Below, piece by piece: positions 22,407 through 30,249 of a DNA stretch of 40,045 nucleotides. The translations under genes and the position numbers were made by a program. The stretch spans positions 1 to 40,045 of the forward strand of contig JAERTK010000287.1 of assembly GCA_016844935.1 (NCBI GenBank), written 5' to 3'. Every line of letters begins with the position of its first letter. Positions within the stretch are counted from its first letter, which is position 1. A model generated the notes under the pieces. The model ran no database searches, was not told where the DNA came from, and saw only the letters and a list, made by a program, of their open reading frames with translations. The DNA comes from Desulfobacteraceae bacterium (lineage in GTDB: Bacteria > Desulfobacterota > DSM-4660 > Desulfatiglandales > Desulfatiglandaceae).

Positions 22407-24704
22407 ATGTACAGGGTTTTGATCACAGCATTCTTTGTTCTACTGACAGCGGGTTTTCCCCCAGCCGAAGCCAGTGAAACGGTTGAGAATAAAGATCCCC
22501 TGACCGTCTGGCTGATCCCGTTCGATCCTCCCTTTGAGTACAAGTGTCCCGAAGAAAAAACCCCTTTTAAAGCGCACATGGATTTATTCAACCGGAAATG
22601 GGCCGCGTCCAACATCACGGTTTTGAACACAACCGTTGACTGGATGGTGGACCAGCTGGTGGTGTGGAACCCGGAATACGAGCTTCCCAACTGGGAGTTG
22701 ATTCACGGTCAGGAGAAAACCCTGGAGGCCGTTGCGAGGTTTTCAAAAATAAACAACACCCCGGTTCATGTCCGATTCCTCACATGGAGAACCATCATCA
22801 ACGCATTGGAAAAAACGCTCGATTCCAAAGATGGTTCCGGAAAAGAGGACGTAATTCCGGACGTGGTTCAGATCGGCTCCACGTGGGCGGCTTATTTCGC
22901 GGAAAAAGAGATTGCACTTTCGCCCCCGAAACCGATGGGGAAGGTGTCCTGGCGAAAAGTCAACGACGTGCCCGTCTCCATTCCCTACACAATCGATGTC
23001 CGGCTGATGTTTTACTGGAAAAAAATGCCCTGGAATTCAAAGCCTTTCCGGAATACCCTGAAAGATGCTTCAGGCTGGCCGGAAATTATCGACGGTCTCA
23101 GAACCATGGTGCTGGACCCCGAGAACCCCGCTCCGCCCATGGCCATGCCCACGGGGCTGACCTTTAACCTGATTCATGATTATGTTCCCCTGGTATGGGC
23201 CTCGGGGGAGCCTTTCTTTGTGAACACCCTCTTTGGAACCCGAACGGACATGGGGAAGCGGGCGTCGTTGAAGGTCCCTTTTCTCATTTGCCAGAATGCC
23301 ACGGCATTCGATAAGAACGGCCGGTCCCACCGGATTATCTCCTTCCCGGAAGTGAGCCAGGAAATCGCTGCCCTTCATTTTATGAGGGGGCGCGAGTATG
23401 TGGCCCTCATCAAACCGGCCTCGTTTCTGTCGCGCTGGTTTCGCAGCTTCCGGGAAACCGTGTCCACTTCTCCGGAAGCTTTCTGGGACTGTGCCGGCAT
23501 CAGACTCCTGCCGGCATCATTCAAGGGCGGAACCGACTTAATGGTGGTGAACGACCCGGGGCAGAAAAAAATGGCCTTTCAACTGGCCCGCTTTCTGGCC
23601 AGCGACGATGACCATTCCGACCTCGCTGCCAAAAACGGATATCTGCCGGCACAGAACAGTGATTTCGGCCTCAATGTACTGCTGGATGCCATGGGCGGGC
23701 CTTCCTGCGAGGGAGCCAAGAACGCCATTTTTCTGATTCATACCGCCATGGAAAAAGGGAGGGAGTATCCGCCCCTTGCCCAACTACCGGACCGTGTGGA
23801 ATCCATTCAGATCCTTGAAGCCATGCAGATGCTGTGGCGGCGGATCGGGGAGGGCCAGGTTGAACGGGTGCAAAAATACGCCGGGAAAGTGGCATTGATG
23901 ATCAACTCCAGCATCTACTGGCCGTCTTCCCTCTGGGTCATGATCAAAAAGTTGTGGCCGGCCATTACGTTTATCCTGGCCCTGGCATTTCTGGGGCTGT
24001 ATTTGCAGAGCCGGAAAATGGCATGGCGCAACAGGCTTTTGCGCATCGCCGTGGATTCCCTCAGAAGACGTGATTATGTGCTGGTGTCCCGGGCGGGCGC
24101 CTTTGTCACCGACTGCCGTCAGGCTTCGGACCGGGAGTGGGAAGACTTTTCAGAATATCTCCATGATTTGAGAACCCGGACACTGCGCCTGGAGGAAAAC
24201 ATCCGCCAGGACCTTGAACATCTGGGGCGCCGCAGCTTTCCGGTTTCGACCCTCATCCTTGAGGCATGGGAGAATGCCGCCAGCCAGTACCGGGTCGCTT
24301 ACCCATCGGCAGGGCGTCAACCCGGGAAACCGGCTATCCAGGGTGCCCTCCGAGATTTGCAGGTCCGCCAGATGCCCTATGTTCTGGTGGCCATGCTCCA
24401 GGATTGGTTTTACAATTCCATGAAAAATGATCTCTACGCATCGGATGAAATTGAAGTCAAGTTGTGGCGCGGGAGACGGAAAAGACATGGTTTGGCGGTC
24501 TATTCCCCTTACTCGGGGAAAGAGCCCGTTTCGGATGAGGTCTTCGGCCCACTGCCCGAAAGGGTATTTGAGCTCATGTGCGAGCAGTCAAAAGCCGCTT
24601 ATGGTCGGATTCCTGTCATAAGAAGCGTTGAAATGACCGGTCAGCAACGTTCTTCTCAGGAATATACGGCTATTTTTCTGCCCGCACCGGTTATGGGTTC
24701 CTGA
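22407..24704 (+). CDS. Solute-binding-protein/histidine kinase fusion sensor
   Basis: The 765-residue protein begins with a signal peptide (YRVLITAFFVLLTAGFPPAEA). Residues to about 510 form a family-1 extracellular solute-binding domain (IPDVVQIGSTWAAYFAEKEIALS, VPVSIPYTIDVRLMFYWKKMPWN, LAAKNGYLPAQN). One membrane helix follows (WPAITFILALAFLGLYLQS). The cytoplasmic part contains YLHDLRTRTLRLEENI, an H-box-like motif with phosphoacceptor candidate H586, and a divergent ATPase-like end (MLQDWFYNSMKND and GRIPVIRSVEMTGQQ as possible N- and G-box remnants; no clear D-box). It would sense a periplasmic solute, perhaps a sugar or oligosaccharide. A TTG start at 22383 is possible, but 22407 gives the signal peptide. 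The receiver gene follows after 66 bases. Confidence 0.75.
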   Translation: MYRVLITAFFVLLTAGFPPAEASETVENKDPLTVWLIPFDPPFEYKCPEEKTPFKAHMDLFNRKWAASNITVLNTTVDWMVDQLVVWNPEYELPNWELIHGQEKTLEAVARFSKINNTPVHVRFLTWRTIINALEKTLDSKDGSGKEDVIPDVVQIGSTWAAYFAEKEIALSPPKPMGKVSWRKVNDVPVSIPYTIDVRLMFYWKKMPWNSKPFRNTLKDASGWPEIIDGLRTMVLDPENPAPPMAMPTGLTFNLIHDYVPLVWASGEPFFVNTLFGTRTDMGKRASLKVPFLICQNATAFDKNGRSHRIISFPEVSQEIAALHFMRGREYVALIKPASFLSRWFRSFRETVSTSPEAFWDCAGIRLLPASFKGGTDLMVVNDPGQKKMAFQLARFLASDDDHSDLAAKNGYLPAQNSDFGLNVLLDAMGGPSCEGAKNAIFLIHTAMEKGREYPPLAQLPDRVESIQILEAMQMLWRRIGEGQVERVQKYAGKVALMINSSIYWPSSLWVMIKKLWPAITFILALAFLGLYLQSRKMAWRNRLLRIAVDSLRRRDYVLVSRAGAFVTDCRQASDREWEDFSEYLHDLRTRTLRLEENIRQDLEHLGRRSFPVSTLILEAWENAASQYRVAYPSAGRQPGKPAIQGALRDLQVRQMPYVLVAMLQDWFYNSMKNDLYASDEIEVKLWRGRRKRHGLAVYSPYSGKEPVSDEVFGPLPERVFELMCEQSKAAYGRIPVIRSVEMTGQQRSSQEYTAIFLPAPVMGS

Positions 24705-24770
24705 AATGGACAGGCGCTTACTCCGCGCCTTTGCTCAAGTTGTGAATGTCTGAAAGGAAGGAGAACCGCA

Positions 24771-25214
24771 ATGGCCGTTGTGTGGATCGTTGAAGACGAA
24801 AAAATACACCGGGAAACGGCAAGAAAAATCGTTGGGCAATGCGCCGATGAATTCGGCGTGGCCCTTGAAATCGTGTTATGGGATGGCCGAAAGGCACTTG
24901 ACGCGGATCAGAAGTCCACGCCGCCTGATATGGTGATCCTGGATCTGAACCTGAGCCAGGGCGTCAAAGGTTTGCAGGCCCTTCGAACCATGCCCGGGTT
25001 TGAGGGTGTGGATGCTTTTCATCCCTATGTTATCATCTGGTCCCATTTTGACGGCGAACTGGAACTTTATGAGATGCCTTCTTGGCATGATCTGGAATTC
25101 CGCCTTCACGAGGACAGGGTTGTTCGAACCTACTGGAAGGCGGAAACGAACCTTAAAACGGCCTTGAAAGGTTTTTTGTCGCGTTTGGCGGAAGAGGGTG
25201 TCTATCATGGGTAG
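24771..25214 (+). CDS. Stand-alone response-regulator receiver protein
   Basis: The 147-residue protein is a single REC domain: VVWIVEDEKIHRETARKI gives the acidic pair (E8, D9, E10), VILDLNL gives the phosphorylation site D58, S91 (IIWSHFD) takes the Thr/Ser switch position and K123 (YWKAETN) the invariant Lys. No output domain follows, so it probably signals by binding a partner. The AGGAG site before the ATG is excellent. It lies between the sensor kinase and the AAA+ gene, so phosphotransfer from the kinase and control of the AAA+ protein are the simplest reading. The region between D58 and the Ser (VKGLQALRTMPGFEGVDAFHP) is longer than usual. Confidence 0.82.
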   Translation: MAVVWIVEDEKIHRETARKIVGQCADEFGVALEIVLWDGRKALDADQKSTPPDMVILDLNLSQGVKGLQALRTMPGFEGVDAFHPYVIIWSHFDGELELYEMPSWHDLEFRLHEDRVVRTYWKAETNLKTALKGFLSRLAEEGVYHG

Positions 25215-25255
25215 AGGAGCGATCGGGAAAAAGTGAATCGACCGGGCATACCGTT

Positions 25256-27331
25256 ATGACAGAAAAATCGGGGAACCATCTGGAGAAAAGCCACAGGCAT
25301 GAAGGCGCCTCTCATGTTTCAGTGGATATCTTTCTACTCTTCGACCAGGGGGAAATTCCTGCTGAAGCCCTTACCTGGCTGAAACTCTATGTGAAAAGGT
25401 ACATGAGGACTGCCCGGGAGTCCGAAAGTTCCGCCCATGGGCAACTGAGGCTCATAAACGCAGGCGGAAGTAATGTCTTAACCGCTGATGTTCAAGAGGA
25501 ATTTTTGCCCTCGACCCATGGCAGAAGCCCTTTTTCCCAACTGGATCAGAGCGAAAAGATGCAGCTGCAGTTGCATGGTGTACTCGCGTTTCTGCTGTTC
25601 GCACGCCGATACCCGGCCATTATCATTGCGGGAGAAGACGGCGTCCGGAAGCTGGTGGCCCATGCGGAACGGGGCCTTCATATTCAGGATTTGAGGGATG
25701 ACGCCTTCATTGTTTTTGTGACGGATGGGGAAGGCATGGAAGCGGCCCAAAAGCACCAACTCCAGGCTGTGCCCTGGCAGGATCAATCCCAGGAACCGGT
25801 TATCGAGCGCGTTTTTCTTTTTCAGAAAACCAGGGGTATTAAAGGCTTCAGCAGTATTACCCATGAAGTGCGGAGAAAAATCGTATCCTACGGGAAGAAA
25901 CCCGACACCCGAAAAACCCACCATCCTGTTTTGATCATCGGTGAAAGCCGTACGGGAAAAGAGCTGATTGCCAATGCCCTTTACGATGTTTCAGGGCTTT
26001 CGAAAGAAAAATTCACGGCGGTTGCGTGCGGCACATTTACCCAGTCCCTTTTACTCAGTGAAATATTCGGTTATTGGCCGGGAGCGTTTACCAGCAGTGA
26101 CAGCCATGGGGGGATGGGCCTCATTGAGAGTGCGGCCGGCGGCGCGCTGCTCGTGGATGACATCGATGCGGCGGAAGATCCAAAAGGATTGCAGGGGGCA
26201 TTTCTTCGCTGCCTCATTACCGATCCGCCCACATACCGACGTGTGGGGGCGCGGCCTTCAAAAAAACCCATCAGCGAAACAGCCGCCACCTGGCTGATTT
26301 TTACGTTGAACAAGCCCATCAGGGACATGATCAGGTCCGGAAAGATGCGGGAAGACTTCCTTTTCCGGTTTCAAAGGATTATTCAATCACCGTCCATTTC
26401 GGCGCGGCCCGGGGATATTCCGCAGATTGCCATGTGGATCTGGAAAAACAGTCGGCTTTCGGGCCGGCCCCTGACCATTCCCGCCCTGAGATACATCAGA
26501 TACCTGAAGTCGGATTGGGAAGCCAATGCGGGGGAATTGCAGGCGCTTCTCCTTCTGGCCCATGAACTCTTAAGCGAAAATAAACTGCTCACCTGGACTC
26601 AGGCCATCAGCCGGGTCATGGAAAGGGGTGAAGATTATCTCGCATGGTACGAAAATGCGCCGAAGGGGGATGGATCTTTCGGTTCGGAAACCATTCCTGC
26701 GGGCGAGCCGCCGGAAGGCCCTCGGGGGAACGGTGAAAAAAATGAGATCATTCCCTGTGAACTTCCCGAAAAACCCCATGAACTCATGGAAATACTGAAG
26801 GAGGAGATCCGGAACAAACCCGATATAGAATTTGAAATTGATGTGCTAAAAAGGGTTTACCATACGGACTCCCGGGAAAAAGTCTGCGAAAAAGAATTCC
26901 TGGAAAAACGGAAATCCTATGAAGGATACCGGTACTGGTATGCCCTGGGCTCCCTCCGTAAAAATGATGTGGACAATGAATCCGATCTAATCCAACTGCT
27001 TAAAGAAGCATTCTCCGAAAATGATCTCTCAGGTTTAAAAGCAGCCATCGGCAAAAAGAAAGTGTCCGGGAAAATACACTGCTACAAAGTGCTCCTGTTT
27101 CTGGCCCTGCATCCTCAAAATACCATGAAACGAAAAGAAATGACCGCCATTCTCTGGGACCGGAAAGGGCGAAAACCGTTGACTTCCTTTGAAACCCACC
27201 GGGAAATCCTCATTCGACTCCTGGGAACGGACACGGAAAAGCCCACCTTGAAAAAACATGAAATCTATGAAAATGAACAGCTTGTGGTTGAATACGTTCA
27301 GAATGAGTGGTGCGTCCGCCTGAAACAATAG
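25256..27331 (+). CDS. AAA+ protein related to sigma-54 activators, with a winged-helix-like C-terminus
   Basis: The 691-residue protein has an N-terminal region of unknown fold (about 1-225). A central AAA+ domain resembles NtrC: Walker A GESRTGKE (229-236), GYWPGAFTSS in place of the GAFTGA loop (276-281), Walker B LLVDD (301-302 Asp-Asp instead of Asp-Glu) and an arginine-finger segment REDFLFRF. The C-terminal end (about 602-691, KIHCYKVLLFLALHPQNTMKRKEMTAILW...) resembles an OmpR/SARP-type winged helix rather than the Fis helix usual in this class. The altered GAFTGA loop argues against normal sigma-54 contact. The ribosome binding site is weak. It is probably the output of the kinase/receiver pair. 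Confidence 0.75.
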   Translation: MTEKSGNHLEKSHRHEGASHVSVDIFLLFDQGEIPAEALTWLKLYVKRYMRTARESESSAHGQLRLINAGGSNVLTADVQEEFLPSTHGRSPFSQLDQSEKMQLQLHGVLAFLLFARRYPAIIIAGEDGVRKLVAHAERGLHIQDLRDDAFIVFVTDGEGMEAAQKHQLQAVPWQDQSQEPVIERVFLFQKTRGIKGFSSITHEVRRKIVSYGKKPDTRKTHHPVLIIGESRTGKELIANALYDVSGLSKEKFTAVACGTFTQSLLLSEIFGYWPGAFTSSDSHGGMGLIESAAGGALLVDDIDAAEDPKGLQGAFLRCLITDPPTYRRVGARPSKKPISETAATWLIFTLNKPIRDMIRSGKMREDFLFRFQRIIQSPSISARPGDIPQIAMWIWKNSRLSGRPLTIPALRYIRYLKSDWEANAGELQALLLLAHELLSENKLLTWTQAISRVMERGEDYLAWYENAPKGDGSFGSETIPAGEPPEGPRGNGEKNEIIPCELPEKPHELMEILKEEIRNKPDIEFEIDVLKRVYHTDSREKVCEKEFLEKRKSYEGYRYWYALGSLRKNDVDNESDLIQLLKEAFSENDLSGLKAAIGKKKVSGKIHCYKVLLFLALHPQNTMKRKEMTAILWDRKGRKPLTSFETHREILIRLLGTDTEKPTLKKHEIYENEQLVVEYVQNEWCVRLKQ

Positions 27332-27378
27332 CCGTCAGCTTATAATCTTACTTATTTTTGCCCGCAACAAAAAAATAC

Positions 27379-27425
27379 TTGACATCTACGGATTTGTATT
27401 TTACGAAGATCCATCGTTTGATGGA
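27379..27425 (+). promoter_or_regulatory. TetR promoter with inverted-repeat operator
   Basis: TTGACA (27379-27384) is followed after 17 bases by TACGAA (27402-27407), a weak -10. Immediately downstream lies a perfect inverted repeat TCCATC-GTTT-GATGGA (27410-27425), placed where transcription would start. This is the classic position for TetR-family autorepression, so the operon 27447-40045 is probably controlled by its own regulator from this site. Confidence 0.55.
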
Positions 27426-27446
27426 ATATAAAGATGGAATAGCGCG

Positions 27447-28085
27447 ATGGTTACCCCCCTTGAAAAGGCAAGAAACAACCCCGGTTCCATGAAGGGAAGG
27501 ATCCTCAAGGCTGCGCGGCGGGTGTTCGGGGAGTACGGGTTTCACGGTACCACCACAAGGATGATCGCCGAAGCGGTGGGGATTGATATTTCAACACTCC
27601 ATTACCACTGGGGGGAAAAGGGTGATCTATATGAGGCGTCGGTCCTGGATATCACGGAAGACCTTCGGTTGAAGCTCATTGAGGTGGAACAGGCCATACA
27701 CGGTAAACCCCTTGCTGTTCGGATGGACATGGCCATTGACTTGATGACCGAATATCTTTTTGAATTCCCCGAAATATCCAACCTGATCCTGTTGCGCTAT
27801 TTCGGCAAAACCCGGCCTCAGATCCACTTTGACTTCCATGTCCCCGAGTTTATCTCCGACATCGCCCGGTCCATGGACCTGAGCAGAGATGAAAAAAACG
27901 TCCCGGTGGGGGTCAAGATGCAGATCCTGACCATCATGAACGCCATTCACAATTTCGTTTCCGGCGAAAACTTCTTCAGGCCCATGTTGGGGCTCGAAAA
28001 AGATGCCTACCGCTCAAAGGTCAAAGAAACCCTGAAATCTATCATTATCCCCGCGTTCAACGGGGCGTATGAACGTTTAACCTGA
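27447..28085 (+). CDS. TetR/AcrR-family transcriptional regulator
   Basis: The 212-residue protein opens with a TetR DNA-binding domain (SMKGRILKAARRVFGEYGFHGTTTRMIAEAVGIDISTLHYHWGEKGDLYEASV, residues about 14-64), whose HTH helix is the usual TTxxxIAxxxGxxxxxxYxxxxxKxxL. The C-terminal half is a ligand-binding helical domain of unknown ligand. As the first gene of a CoA-thioester catabolic operon it probably responds to an acyl-CoA or the substrate (inference). It is followed after 23 bases by the MaoC-SDR-SCP2 gene. The ribosome binding site is weak, and a Met at residue 15 is an alternative start. Confidence 0.9.
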   Translation: MVTPLEKARNNPGSMKGRILKAARRVFGEYGFHGTTTRMIAEAVGIDISTLHYHWGEKGDLYEASVLDITEDLRLKLIEVEQAIHGKPLAVRMDMAIDLMTEYLFEFPEISNLILLRYFGKTRPQIHFDFHVPEFISDIARSMDLSRDEKNVPVGVKMQILTIMNAIHNFVSGENFFRPMLGLEKDAYRSKVKETLKSIIIPAFNGAYERLT

Positions 28086-28108
28086 AATTCCCTAAAGGAG
28101 GTGTGAGG

Positions 28109-30238
28109 ATGGCCTTAAACCTTGATGCAATCGGCAAAAAAATCGGCCCTGTTGAAAAGCCGTATACGTGGAAGGATCTGGTGCTCTATGCCATGGGGGT
28201 GGGGGCCGGCTTCGATGATCTGGAATACTGCTTTGAGCAGAAGCTGAAAGTAATCCCCAGCTTCTCCATCGCGAGCGTTTTTGAATTCCTGGCGGAGGTG
28301 GGGATCAGCTCAAACGCCAACCTCGCAGGGATTCTGCACGGAGAGCAGGACATTGTTTTTCATAACCCCATTCCCGTTGAAGGGACCCTGATCACCGAAG
28401 GCGCTGTGACCCATATGTATGACAAAGGGGCTAAAAAAGGCGCCCTGGTGTTGGCCGAGGCCGATACCTTTCATAGTAACGGCCAGAAACTCTTCACCAA
28501 CTATTTTACCCTCTTCTGCCGTAAAGACGGCGGGTTCGGGGGGGAATCCGGTCCCAGTACCCAGGTGGATTTCCCGGACAGACCACCCGATTTTGAAGAG
28601 CATGCCGATCCGTCACCCAACCAGCCCCTAATCTACCGGCTTTCGGGGGATATCTTTCAACTCCACGCGGATCCCGAGTTTGCCAAAGCGAGCGGATTTG
28701 AAAAACCAATCATGCATGGACTGTGCACCCACGGGTATGCCTGCCGGGCCGTGATCAAGCACCTGTTCCCGGGGGAGCCCGAGCGTATGAGCCGGTTCAG
28801 GGTGCGCTTTTCAAAGACCCTTTACCCAGGGCTACCCATCACCACCCAGATATGGAAGATGGATGACGGGAAGGCATTTTTCAGGACCATCAACCGGGAG
28901 ACCCGGGAAGTGGTCATCGACGGTGGAATCGTGGAATGGCTGAGCGACGAAGCGGTTCTCAATCGGAAACGACAGGGCGGGATCCGTTTTGACGACCGGG
29001 TGGCTGTGGTAACGGGAGCGGGAGCGGGCCTGGGCCGTGTCTATGCACTGGAACTGGCAAAGCACGGGGCAAAGATCGTGGTGAACGATCTGGGCGGTGC
29101 CCCCGACGGTTCGGGGGAAGGTGCCCAAACCCCTGCGGACCGGGTGGTGGAAGAGATTCGGGAAGCCGGTGGGGAAGCGGTAGCCAGTTATGATTCGGTG
29201 GCGACTGAAGACGGTGGAAAAGCCATTGTGGATACGGCCGTCAAAACATATGGCAAAGTGGACATCGTGATCAACAATGCGGGTATCTTAAGAGACAAGA
29301 CACTGGCAAAGATGGACCCTGAAAACTGGGATGCGGTGATGGACGTTCACTTAAAAGGCGCCTACAACGTGACGCGCCCGGCCTTTCTAAACATGCGCGA
29401 GAACCGCTACGGGCGGATTATTTTTACCACATCCGCGGCGGGGCTTTACGGTAACTTCGGGCAGACCAATTACTCGGCGGCCAAGATGGGATTGATCGGT
29501 TTCATGAATACACTGAAGCTGGAAGGGGATAAAAATCACATAAAGGTCAACACCATTGCCCCCGTTGCCGCAACCCGGCTCACGGAGGACGTCCTGCCGC
29601 CGGAACTCCTGGAAAAACTGAAACCTGAATTTGTCGCTCCCCTGGTGCTCTATCTCTGCTCTGAGCAGTGCCCGGTATCCGGCGCCACGTACAATGCGGG
29701 CATGGGATATTTCAACCGGGTGGCTTTTGCCACGGGGCCGGGTGCCGTAGTGGGGGACGGCAAGGCGGCGCCTTTACCGGAGGCTGTGGCGGAGAGTTTC
29801 GAGAAAATAAAATCCCTGGACCCTGCAGAAGAATATCCTAACGCAACCGCTGCCTTCGGTCCCATGCTGGACGCTTTCAGCCCTAAAAAAGCAGAAGGCA
29901 CAGATGAAAAGGAGGCCGGCCTGACGGTCCAGGCAATTTTTGATGGGTTGCCCGGAGCGTTTCAAGCGGACAAGGCTTCAGGGGTGGATGTGGTATTTCA
30001 GTTTGATATTTCAGGCCCCAAAGGTGGAAGCTGGACCGCGGTCGTGAAAGAGGGGACCTGTGAGGTCGAAAAGGGGTCCCATGATGCTCCCACCACCACC
30101 ATCGAAATGGGAGATGATGATTTTGTGAAGATGATCTCAGGGGAACTGAACGCCATGATCGCTTACACCAGCGGAAAGATAAAGATCGGCGGGGATCTGA
30201 TGAAATCCCAGCTTATCGAAAAGCTCTTTCAGTTTTAG
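28109..30238 (+). CDS. MaoC-like hydratase/SDR dehydrogenase/SCP2 fusion (MFE-2-like)
   Basis: The 709-residue protein has a MaoC/hotdog hydratase part (about 1-285), an SDR dehydrogenase (about 290-560; TGAGAGLG, NNAGILRDKTL, Ser and YSAAK) and an SCP2 domain (about 604-709). Peroxisomal MFE-2 has the order SDR-hydratase-SCP2; here hydratase comes first. The hydratase motif GDxNPLH reads GDIFQLH, keeping Asp 181 and His 186 but losing Asn-Pro. It should hydrate an enoyl-CoA and oxidise the resulting 3-hydroxyacyl-CoA. The ATG at 28109 has GGAGG upstream. The SDR-SCP2 half is repeated, nearly identically in places, in the next gene, 11 bases away. Confidence 0.85.
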   Translation: MALNLDAIGKKIGPVEKPYTWKDLVLYAMGVGAGFDDLEYCFEQKLKVIPSFSIASVFEFLAEVGISSNANLAGILHGEQDIVFHNPIPVEGTLITEGAVTHMYDKGAKKGALVLAEADTFHSNGQKLFTNYFTLFCRKDGGFGGESGPSTQVDFPDRPPDFEEHADPSPNQPLIYRLSGDIFQLHADPEFAKASGFEKPIMHGLCTHGYACRAVIKHLFPGEPERMSRFRVRFSKTLYPGLPITTQIWKMDDGKAFFRTINRETREVVIDGGIVEWLSDEAVLNRKRQGGIRFDDRVAVVTGAGAGLGRVYALELAKHGAKIVVNDLGGAPDGSGEGAQTPADRVVEEIREAGGEAVASYDSVATEDGGKAIVDTAVKTYGKVDIVINNAGILRDKTLAKMDPENWDAVMDVHLKGAYNVTRPAFLNMRENRYGRIIFTTSAAGLYGNFGQTNYSAAKMGLIGFMNTLKLEGDKNHIKVNTIAPVAATRLTEDVLPPELLEKLKPEFVAPLVLYLCSEQCPVSGATYNAGMGYFNRVAFATGPGAVVGDGKAAPLPEAVAESFEKIKSLDPAEEYPNATAAFGPMLDAFSPKKAEGTDEKEAGLTVQAIFDGLPGAFQADKASGVDVVFQFDISGPKGGSWTAVVKEGTCEVEKGSHDAPTTTIEMGDDDFVKMISGELNAMIAYTSGKIKIGGDLMKSQLIEKLFQF
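28981..30235 (+). repeat. SDR-SCP2 coding module, copy 1
   Basis: This stretch of the MaoC-SDR-SCP2 gene is collinear, at a constant offset of 2747 bases, with 31728-32982 of the following gene. Identical tracts include 35 bases at 29352-29386 and 32099-32133, and 26 bases at 29321 and 32068. Most differences look synonymous. Confidence 0.7.
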
Positions 30239-30249
30239 GAGGATAACCA

